Assembly (NCBI GenBank): GCA_963924555.1
Contig: OZ004592.1
Location: 4,898,001 to 4,962,000, forward strand
Direction of reading: 5' to 3'
DNA: 64,000 nt
Source: Crambe crambe
Taxonomy: Eukaryota; Porifera; Demospongiae; Poecilosclerida; Crambeidae
A program made the translations under genes and the position numbers. The notes beneath the pieces are model-generated. The model saw only the letters and a list, made by a program, of their open reading frames with translations, made no database searches and had not been told where the DNA came from. This document shows positions 15,664-25,967 of this stretch, piece after piece. Each line of letters opens with the position of its first letter. The first letter of the stretch is position 1.

Positions 15664-16636
15664 CTAATTCTTTTTTCTCTGCTTGAGTTTAGAGCGAGCC
15701 CTTCTGTTAATGATGTGTTTAGTAACTGCAGTCATTATGATGATCCAAAGAGAAATGATTGCACTGGCTGTTCCCAACAGGCCCACTACCTTCCTAGCAA
15801 TCACCGCCTTCTTCATTTTGTTTGGTGGTCTCTTGGCACTCAAGATATGAGTACCAATAACTCGAGAAGCATCCTTAATTTGACACATTCCCATTCTGTT
15901 GTCATTATTCATTTGACGCATTCCCATTCTGTTCATTTGACACATTCTGTTGTTATTCTGTCTTTCATCCTGTGCGCATGAGCCATACTTTGTGACTGGG
16001 TAATAATTGCCATCTGAAATGAAACACATTAGCCATAACCACTCAGGGATGGAGAAAACAGGGGGGCAGGGGGGCTCCAGCCCCCCAAAATTTGAAGTGG
16101 GGGGGCAACTAAGTGCTAGATTGAAGTTGTAGCTAACAATGTTTATACATTTGCTATACATATCAAGACAACCTGTAATTTTGTTTCATATGAATGCACT
16201 TTACCATGCATTGCAGGTTGACACACATAAGGCCCAAAGGTGCCACACAACAAATGGAAGCTGGCTAAAGACTAAAGATACTGAGCATGATAAATGCACT
16301 TAGCTACAGTAATTCAGTCCAAAATTTCAAGTTACTACACTTTCGATAAAAACCTAACTAAGGAATGCATGCAGGCAATTTGTTGAAGGTGAGAAAGAAT
16401 AAATAGCTTTTAAGGACAAAATGCTGAGGTCTTTTGTCTGAAAATGCTTCACACTGGAAGCTAGGTCACATAGCTAATATTATAGGCTACAGCTTTATCA
16501 ACTTATTCTTACCCCGAGGACTGCAATGGGCGACACACACTTGTTGAGTTTGATAGCCAGCAGCAGTGATGTTCAGAAGTTCTCCTGTACCATAGCACTT
16601 CATACAACAAAAAGTCCAAAGTAAAAACACCCTCAT
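15664..16636 (-). CDS. Small two-exon single-pass membrane protein, unknown family
   Basis: Exon 1 (16513-16636) starts MRVFLLWTFCCMKCYG, a plausible signal peptide, and continues with a short Cys-containing ectodomain (VCVAHCSPR). Exon 2 (15664-16013) joins in phase 1 (codon GAT) and reads DGNYYPVTKYGSC, then a Met/Asn/Arg-rich low-complexity stretch (about 15880-15945). A TM helix of about 22 residues (VVGLLGTASAIISLWIIIM...) follows and then a strongly basic C terminus, RRARSKLKQRKKN, before TAG. The product is 157 residues. The layout fits a type I protein with a polybasic tail. I do not recognise a family. Clean GTAAG donor, TTTCAG acceptor and frame continuity support it being real. Confidence 0.6.
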
Positions 16637-16967
16637 TCTTTTATGCATGAGTTTATCACTGGGCTAGCTATGAGCTGTTTTTCAAAATCTGAAGTAGAAT
16701 TCATAGTTTTCAAAGTATCACAAGGTAGCTTCTATTAATACTGTAATGTAGACGCACTAAAAGTCATTATAGGCTGTTATGTTATGATATCACCTTAAAG
16801 AGAAACATCAATAAAAGTCCATCCAGCTATACACTAAGTGACCTGTCACGATATCAATATAAAATACTTGTGTGCATAGGCCACTATGAAAAGGCATCAC
16901 AAAAATGAATAAACAACAGGAACTAATACAGGAGTTAGTTATTATGTCCATACATGAGGTTTGAAGT

Positions 16968-18133
16968 CTAATGATTCAAGTGGCAGTAACTCTCTTTTGT
17001 TTCAGGGACTGGCAAGACCTTGTCACTGTCATTCCCCATGTGGGGCTCCAGCGTCGCATAGCTGGTTTTCTTGTCCAGTTCAGAATATGCACCCTGAGGG
17101 TCTGACCCGAGCTCTGGACTCATAAGGGGAGGAAGTAATACCCTTTCAGACATGAGGAAAGGTTTGGAAGCAGCAGTGGGCGGAGGGCCCCCTTTCTTTG
17201 CAACTGGTGGTTTTATGGTGGGTTTCTTTGAGGCTTTTCCTTTGATTCCATCAGATGCACTGAAACTTCTCTGTGTGCGTTTATTTCTATTAACTTTCAT
17301 CGGTTGTTTCTGGGAGGAAGTGACTGCTGACTTGCTATTGCTGGATGCTGCCAGTGAGTTTTCATCCATGAATTCATGTATGGCATAGGGCATGGTCCCA
17401 ATATCCGCCTCAGCTCCCAGGTTGTATTCTGCATCATTGATACCCTCCTTATTGATCGGCTCATACATTCCCAGCTGTCCCCCTTCATCAGCAGGATGTG
17501 ACTGAGAGTCCGTGGCATGTTTAGGGGGTTTTCGAGGACGTTGTTTCTCAATGACTGCAGCAAGTGAGCTGCATGTATCCATGTCGTATGTAGGGTTATT
17601 CATAGGTGTCTCAACAGCATGAGACCTGCACATACAATCATAGTTAAAGCTCTCATGTTTTTATAGAGTTACTGTCATAACAATTAAGCTAGCTACAACT
17701 TTGTTAGCCTATAATTAAAGATATGTGAGTCACACATAATATATAGCTAGCTGCCCAAGGGCAAATGACATTATAGGTATGTACTATGTGGCTTACGTTG
17801 CTGGCTGTACCCTAGGCCAGGGAGTAAAGACTAGCGTTTTCCCACTCATCCACTTGATGAACTTGAATACAGCCACAGTACATGCTATGCCCAGTCCACA
17901 TCCTAGTACCAAGCTTACCACTGTGGCCACCACAAAGGCTAATCCTATTCCTGGGTTGCAGCCTGCATGTGTCCATGCAAGAAACTATATAGCTAGATGA
18001 TAAACTATAGAATGGTTAACTTACACATGGGCTTAGCACAACATGTGCAATTACAGCAATCAGCAGTAACTGCTCTGAAGCACTGGACTATTAATACTAC
18101 TCCCGACACTTTAACTACTTGTACAATGGCCAT
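16968..18133 (-). CDS. Small receptor: Cys-rich stub, TM and long tyrosine/proline-rich tail with ITAM-like motif
   Basis: Three exons (18025-18133, 17797-17962, 16968-17625) join in phases 1 and 2 and give exactly 310 codons plus stop. Residues 1-25 are a signal peptide (MAIVQVVKVSGVVLIVQCF). The ectodomain is only about 18 residues but Cys-dense (DCCNCTCCAKPMCCNPG). The TM reads LAFVVATVVSLVLGCGLGIA. The ~230-residue tail has SH3-type proline motifs (RPRKPPKH, KPPVAKKGGPPP) and Tyr motifs NPTYDM, YEPI, YNLG, then AYSEL and SYATL only five residues apart, and a terminal SYCHL. YxxL pairs of this kind are Src-family/Syk docking sites in animal receptors (ITAM spacing is normally 6-8). The ectodomain is too short to bind a large ligand alone, so an adaptor-like role is inferred. 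The family is not recognised. Confidence 0.7.
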
Positions 18134-18540
18134 TCCTTCATACAAATGTGTTGTGCTCTTTTTCCTTTTTCCTTGTATGATGACTGTATAATAGTTGTTT
18201 TGTAGTTCCACTAACTATTAATATAGAGAAGGCTAGAACTATAGGATTGGCTTGAACATCCACTTGTGATGGTAGCTGGTAGCTGACTGGCTAGCTATCT
18301 AGCAATATACTGTAGTTGGCCAAGTGAAATCAGCCAACAGAGAAAATCTTCTGCAACCGCACAATTATGGCTTTATCATGATGATGATGATTATGAATAA
18401 CAGTGCTTTTGGTTACAAGGATTTCCCAACTGAGGCTATTTATAATGTAGTTATACTCCAAACCAAAACTAATTATATAACAAGATGCACTTGTGGAGTT
18501 GTAGGTTATTATTGATGTTTTTGGTTGTATTGAACTGAAA
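18134..18540. other. Intergenic sequence
   Basis: AT-rich sequence between the receptor start codon and the RMND5 stop codon. It presumably holds the receptor promoter and the RMND5 3' end. No further gene is seen. Confidence 0.5.
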
Positions 18541-18870
18541 TTAAAACTTTATCTCTTGAACATCACTCTCTGACATTTCAGCAGGGCAATATGGACACTT
18601 TAACCTGAAACCATACACAAGATATATCATTGAATAACACAGCATAATTATAGACATACATGCAACCTCATTTTTAAATTAAAACTTCAGTCATGTGCTC
18701 TATAATCTATACCATATTTCTACCTTAACGTTAAGGTGAGCTAAAGAATGAAAAAGTGGCAACCTGGTACTGCTATCCAGAAAGACAGAATAAGGTGGTC
18801 TCTTAATACAGGTCATAGTTATTAGTAGTGCCCTGATTAGAGGGAGGTGGGATGCATACATCACTTGCAT

Positions 18871-18909
<39 letters not shown>

Positions 18910-21900
18910 GGGGGGGTTCCCAACCACATGTACATGGCCAACCTCTTAGAATGATTGACAAGTTTCCTCATGGCTTCTCTGGAAATGGCATGGCCACATT
19001 TTAATCTGACTGGAGGGTTGCTGTCTACAGGGAAAAAATAATAATAAGTGAAAACACACTAAAATCAACATGTACTTTCACCCTTGACCTCTATTAATAC
19101 AGATAATGTTATGTGGTTAGTAACCCTCTGTTCACTATTTCATGGTCATACTTACCAGAAGACTGCTGCCTCAGTATAGGGCAAGTGAAGACAGAGTGAT
19201 AGCGACGGTCCCAGCCCAGATTGACCTCACAGGGCAGCTCATCACGACTCCAGATGTCAGAGACTTGGCGTTGCTGCATCACATTCTGAAGGCGAAGGAG
19301 CTGAGGCAAGGCTATGCAACCGGCCGACAAGCTACATGTGGGTAGTAAATATTTATGACAGTCACAAACAAGACCTTAAACACAAAACAAAATAGCATCA
19401 AATTTAATTTGTGGTTTTGTAAAAAATTGATTCCCCTGCTGTAGTAAATTTGATCACATATCCAGTCACCCTACAATACTCTTTTGTTCCATGAAATGAC
19501 TAGATTTATTGTATGAAACTTAATTCAATAGGTACACTAAGCAGCTGCATCATAACTTTGAATTGTCCTTCTTTTCACAAAACCAAAACTGTCCATGCAT
19601 AAAAAAGGCCAGGCATTAAAAGTTTCCAAAATGAAAGAATTTATCAGTGCCAAATGTTAAGCTAACAGACGGTTATGCATCGAACACTCTCTCTCTCAAG
19701 TTGAAAACAAGCCAGTTTACAAATAACCCAACAATCCACACAAGGGAGGGAGACGCTTGGGAATTTTTTGTTGTTGAAGTACAACAACCCCAAAAATAAT
19801 TACATGAACCCAAGTGTTAAAGCTATTGTAAGCAAGCTGTAACAACCAAAATTGCAAATTGCAAACACTTATTATCTGCAATAATTGGGAGGGATACATT
19901 ATGTACCTGACTTCTAATGGACTCTCCAGAGAGAGGCCAAGGAGTTTGCAAGCATCCTTTGCAAAGAGATCAGCTACTTCTGTCCAGTGCCAAGGGTCAA
20001 GGAGGTCGGAGTAAGGACTCCTTTCCAGTCCTCGCTGAGCAAAGAGAAAGCATCCCATCAATCGCTTGATTTCTGCACAGAGTAGGAGATACATACGTAT
20101 GTATGTACATCGGAGGAAGTAAACATATTCCTATTCTTCCAATTTCGATAAAGGATCCACCCAAAGATAGTGGTGAAACAGTCATCATAACATCTGTCAC
20201 TAAGTCAATGGTAGGTATTAAGCACCTGATAACACACATTCACTGCTGAATATCATGCTTCAATCCTAAACACGAAATTAACCCATACCCCAGTTCAAGC
20301 TACCCCTGATCATTCCAGTAGTACATGGAATCTTAGACCCCTACGTAGCTCAAGCTACCCCTGACCATTCATCCCTAGTTCAAGCTACCCCTGATCATTT
20401 ATAAATCCACCCCTAGTTCAAGCTACCCCTGATCATTTATAAATCCACCCCTAGTTCAAGCTACCCCTGATGATTCCATCCCGGAAGGGGTAGTGCACTT
20501 ATAAATGAAGCACCTTTGTCGTGGCGTGGAGAGAATTGGCCAAAGACTTTGGCATATTTGAGAGCCTCCATGGTTTTTCCAGCACAGAGGAGAGAGAGGA
20601 ACTTGAGTTGATGGAGTCTGAACTCAAGGCTACTACAGTGGAGGTGCAGTGCATCTCGATGACACAGCGCCCATCTTTAAAAAATTAAAAACAAGTCGGG
20701 TTAGGGTTCAATATGCATGTGAACTATGAAGCAAAAAGATTTCTTAATTCACACTTACTTCTAATGTTACTGTACTAATTCTCATTGTAAACAACTTTTC
20801 AAGGAAGAGCTTTATCTAATCTCTTCTAATACACACATGCACACACTCCCTAATAATAATTTCACAGTTTGTTTCTTTTAGCATGCAGGAAAGAAGTCAT
20901 TTTCTGATCAGAGTGCCAATGTCATATGCAGCACAATGCTGCCCTGTCCAACAAATGCAGGACATTATGTAAGGACAGGAGATATCTTAGGCCATTGATA
21001 TCAAGTACTTAAAACAGTTTTACTTTACATAAAATATGTATGTAGCTGAATACATACCAATACATAACTAAAGATTCTTGAATATAAAAACAATTACTTG
21101 GTCAGTGGTCATGCCTGGCCAGTTGACTAATTCATCAAAAAGATGTATTTGGGGTAATCATGTGACAACCCCTGCACTAATTAGCTTATATGAAGCTAAT
21201 TATGAGGGGGGGGAAAACAAAAACCTCTCTTTTTTTTCTAATAGCATAGGACCATCAAATTCTCTCATATACCCACGTCCACGCACTTACTCCAAAACTG
21301 GCTCCACCTCTTTCCTCCTCAGGGCATCTAGCACTTGATTCAATTCACTAAACTGCTCCACATAGTTCTGTTCTATGTTCAGTCCACCATCCTAAAAGAG
21401 ATCAGTCATACGTTGATACACCTCCAATACTAACACACAGTGGTAATTCTACCAGTCCAACACCCTATGCCAAAGGCTATCCAGTAAACTATCAAGTGTG
21501 TGACTGTTGCATGTAAGGTTGTTCTTGCACAACTGCTTAGGGTAGTTTTTTTGTTGTTGTTGTTTTTTTCTTATTATATGAAAATTTTGCAAGAAGCATG
21601 GAGACATAAAATAGCATAGCAAGCTAGCTAATATGTATATAATTAACTATGTACATCCCCAGACCACTGACTGAACATAAACAGCTATGCAAGTCAGTAT
21701 ACCACTGGGCATAACGACCCTACTGAGAGAGTACCACTTGCTAGATTGTTGATTGCTTAAGGGGTACAGTAGTGTAGCTTGTTTATGCTGTTATCTTTGG
21801 ATGTAGTGACTCGTCAACTAATGTTAAATTAAGAGTGTGGCATACACATTAGCATTGTAATTTTGAAACTGTTTGCAATTTTGGTTTCATTACATAAATG

Positions 21901-23308
21901 TCAAGTTATAAAGTTTTGAAGCCAGGTCTAAACAATGGAGGTTTGGGACTGTTGAAATTTTAATATCTAGTGGAATTTTGAAAACTGGGATTCAGTAAGG
22001 ATTATAACAGTCTGCCATAGGCCATTTACTGGGTCAAAAGGTCAAACGTCTGATTGAGATTTGCTTTGGTCTGACATAATATTGGCATAATCAGGGTTCT
22101 ATCTAAAAAAAATTATTGCAATTATCCTGGACATGATGTGGCAATCACACACACCCATGAGGTTATGATGCCAGTAGATTAACCATAAAGAGTGTTTTAT
22201 ATTCCAGCTACACGTCATTGTTTGTATTATTTTTACAAGTGGGCATGGTTTGATATGCAAAAATGGGCATGGCCAAGGCAAAAATTTTCCCGCACACAAG
22301 CACACGGATATTCTTCCCACCTATTAAAAATTCCTAGATAGAACCCTGATAATACATCCCATTGCACTTAGGAATGTATCTATTTAAAGGCCATATAATA
22401 TGGCCGATCAACTCTTCCCATGGTCTGACATTTCGTCAGATCATTTCAATTCAAGAGTTATCCTCACTGGGATTGTGCAGAACATTGATGTGTAAAAATC
22501 TTTGAGCTGGTGGGGAGCTAAAGGTAGCCTGGTGCAAATAACTAGAGAGTGTTATCAATACATCAGGGACTTCAAGACTGGTAGATGTGATGAGTATAGA
22601 TATGCAGGGAATTGATAGGTGTATATAGATTGTTGTGGAGAGCACACTCATACTAACCTTCATGACTCGTTCTCCAATCTCGAGTTTTCCCTGTCGAAAA
22701 AGGTGCTCACAAATGACAGTATTGAGCTGCCTACTGCAATCATTCCCTGAAAACACTCCCTCCACGCAAATCCCAGAGATATCAGTCTGGAAATTCTAGG
22801 ATCATATAAAATAATTAGTGTAAAAATTATATATTTTTTTTCACTGCTCCACTACATGCAACTCTGCACCATTAACAGAGAGGGGAAAATTGTTGGGCTG
22901 AAAATCATCCACACTAAGGTATCAGGTAATGTTCTCATACTTTGTCAATGGCCCTTCCAAATTTAGAAATGGAGGCATGTATGTCCTTGTGTTCACTTGA
23001 AATGTTTTGACATGCTTCCTTGCTGGTCTTCTGGAGCTCCTTGAGCCATTGCACCTGATCACTGGTAAGCACTTGCTGAGAACCAGAGCAGTTCGCTAAA
23101 GGAAAGTGAAAGTATAGTTAAGGTGGGCATTATTTTAAGAGGTAGGTAAACCCACTCTGATTTGGGTCTTACCTTCTTCGAACTTGGTTCTTAATTCAGA
23201 TACTTGGTCAATAATACTCTGCAACCTTTTAGCAGTGGACCCAGATAATGTCCGAAGTTTCTTGATCACTTTATCTTGTTCTCTTTCCACCAAAATACAA
23301 GCTTCCAT
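18541..23308 (-). CDS. RMND5: RMND5 (GID/CTLH E3 ubiquitin ligase subunit)
   Basis: Nine coding exons were placed: 23173-23308, 22941-23095, 22658-22795, 21291-21391, 20514-20674, 19907-20072, 19156-19331, 18943-19024, 18541-18604. Phases agree at every junction and the sum is 1,179 bases, 392 residues, close to human RMND5A (about 391). In order: an N-terminal coiled segment (MEACILVEREQDKVIKKL); SISKFGRAIDK; a LisH region with VICEHLFRQGKLEIGE; a CTLH region with SSLEFRLHQLKFLSLL; and AQRGLERSPYSDLLDP. Then FTCPILRQQ, LKCGHAISREAM and LKCPYCPAEM form the degenerate RING that, in the family, pairs with MAEA to recruit E2. In yeast and animals this complex ubiquitinates metabolic enzymes and other substrates. 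Its start lies 142 bases beyond the NUP58 stop codon on the same strand. Confidence 0.95.
18871..18916. repeat. Poly(G) run
   Basis: About 45 G bases with one A interruption, in the last RMND5 intron ((C)n on the gene strand). Its length is likely unreliable in the assembly. Confidence 0.95.
20287..20475. repeat. Tandem repeat, unit with agttcaagctacccctgatc
   Basis: Five irregular copies of agttcaagctacccctgatc lie in an RMND5 intron. The last three are regularly spaced by about 38 bases with atttataaatccacccct between them. It is an intronic minisatellite; the spacers are not unique, so it is not CRISPR-like. Confidence 0.8.
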
Positions 23309-23449
23309 TATTTAGTTACTGGTAATGATCGTCAATATCACACGGCATGCTCTGGTAATTATCATCAATGTCGTATGCTACAATTAATTGTACACTTGTT
23401 GCAATGCAATGATGTGAATACAAAAAAAGAAAAGAAAAGAAAAAATTAT

Positions 23450-25932
23450 CTATGTAAGGCCATGGTTTCTCTTTTTGCTAGCTGGAGGAGGTTGTAAAGT
23501 GAAAGATTGTGTTCCAGAGGCTGGAAGGGCAGTAGCAGGAGCACTGTTGGATATCAGCCCACCACTAGTGGACAATCCAGTCGATTGCTGGCCCAGACCA
23601 GATCCAACACCCAGACTTTGTCCAAGACCGCCTACTCCACTGCTACTTTGGTTAAATCCTAGTCCCAATCCACCCCCTAGAGAACTCGTTCCTGGAATGG
23701 ATAATTGATTTTAACAATCATGATTATTACACTACATATATTGTATACCAAGTGATAATCCAGTCCCAGTTCTACCAAACCCTGTACCAAGTCCAGTACC
23801 AGTTCCACCAAGTCCAGTTTTGATTCCAGTATTCAATCCCATTCCAAATCCACTGGTCTGTCCCATTCCAATTCCAGCCTGAAGACCCAAAGGGTTGCCT
23901 TGGAGAGTCGTGCCAGAGAGCCTTGCACCTCCTACAAGATGTGTCATTGTAACATGACATGACTATATTACACTGGAACCTCCAATAAAGGTCCTACACT
24001 CTGAAAGAGGGGACAACCTAAACAGGGCACACAGCAACACTGTATTATTGTCAGACATGATTATCTGATAGCTTATAGCTATAATACAAAAAATGGTCGG
24101 ACGGCAGAAAATGACCGGACAAATGAAGAAATTGACCAGAAAATGTCCTGTAACTGACTGTTATTGTGAGTCCTGCCTAAAGTAGAAAGAGGTGTTGATT
24201 TCTGGGGTGGGGAAACTCAAGCTGGAAGGAGGGAAATCCCAGGGTGCCCCTACCTCTGTATGAAACCTTGTATATACGTATACATTGTAGACTCTACAAA
24301 ATAACCTTGAAGAGGACAACCTCTTTATTACAGACTGGGTCCTAAACGTGTCCATTTTTGGAGGTTCTACTGTGAGCCTCAGAATCATTTTTCTTATCGA
24401 TGCACCAACATTTATAAAAGTGGAACATTTCCAGTATAATAAAAAATGTCATTGAAATTCTCCTGCTTGAATTTCACAGGACTAAAAAACAGTGCACTTA
24501 CTACTGACAGTAGAGGCAGCTAGAGCTGCAGCTGATTGATTCATGGCAGTGGCTGAGAAAGGGTGAGGACCTGTCAGTATGCTGCTGGAGTCCGATGCCC
24601 CTGCTAATTAGTGATACAAAACAATATAACATGGCAAGTAGTCATGACATTTTATAATACAATAATACAATGCTGTAGCAGTGAGCACTGTACAAATAAC
24701 AATATCTACACGGTGTAAATTGGCACTGTACTAATCTACAATGTGATATGATGTGATGTACTACCACACACCACTTTTATTCTTGTTTCTTCTCTCCTCA
24801 AAGATGTCGGTGGAGTTATGGAGGAAGACCTTGCGGTAGCTGAGGTACTGTTCCTTCAAGTTCTGCACCTGCTCATGAGTGGCTTGCAGCTGGGCCGCTA
24901 GCAGGATAAAGGGCTTGTACTGGATCCGCAAAATATCAATGATAGCTGCAATGAACCAAATACTAAAATAGAGTGTGATACACGGCTATATAATATAGAC
25001 TCACTTTGAGAGGACATTCCTGATTCAAGAGAAACTGCTGAGAGGTAACTATCCAGTTCCTCTATCTGCCTGCGATACAGCTCCATCTTGGCTTCAAAAG
25101 TGTTCACTAAATTCTGGAAATATCTGGGAATTCAATAACAGGTGTGTGTGACGTGGAATAAATCACTGTGGTTTTGAATTGATATTGAAAGTGTGTAACA
25201 TACATGTCGGGAGCAATGTTCTCGTGTTGTAGGCCAGCTGGCAATTCCATTGTACGTTGTGCTGTCTCAGCATTTTGCAACTCCTACAAATCAACATGAC
25301 CCAACCAGTCAGTCGATAAGATTCCAACACACACACACTAGTCTAAATAATGACAGATTCCTACTATGCATGAGGATTGACTTTAAAGGCTCTTATCATC
25401 AGGACTGTACTTTGCTAATTGTACAATGTGCTGCCGTATTGTTCACAACTAAATACAATAAAAGAGGTCAGATATCCACTACTTGAAACAGTCCACCTTT
25501 TCCCACGAGATGATAAGAAAATGAAGAGATGAGAGCCTAGTATGCAGTTACTTCTACTACACATTTATATAAGCCTCCATACCAATGAAGAAGGCAAAAG
25601 AAAGAAAGAAAAAAACACTGATTACCAAAGATATCTCCTGCTTTAGAAATGAAGTCGTTTGAGAGTCCTTCTGTATTTGTGAAGAAACTATTGATACAGC
25701 CTTAGGGAGAAAGAGTATCATCATATAATAATTAATCTTTTTTTTTTTTTCAATTTCTCTCCTGACCTGGCATTGGGTGGCAATCGTTTGGCTGACTTCC
25801 TTGAAGTTGGTGTCAGTGAACTTGCTGAACTGGTTACTGATCTCCTTCTGTTTTTTGAGATACACTTTGAACTCTGCCACCAGTTGAGCCAGGGATGTGT
25901 GCAACGGTTGACTGGACACAGACTGGACTCTG

Positions 25933-25967
<35 letters not shown>

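Noticed and set aside
20287-20475. Regular repeat resembling a CRISPR array
   Set aside because: Spacers are identical rather than unique and the locus is an intron of a eukaryotic gene; it is a minisatellite.
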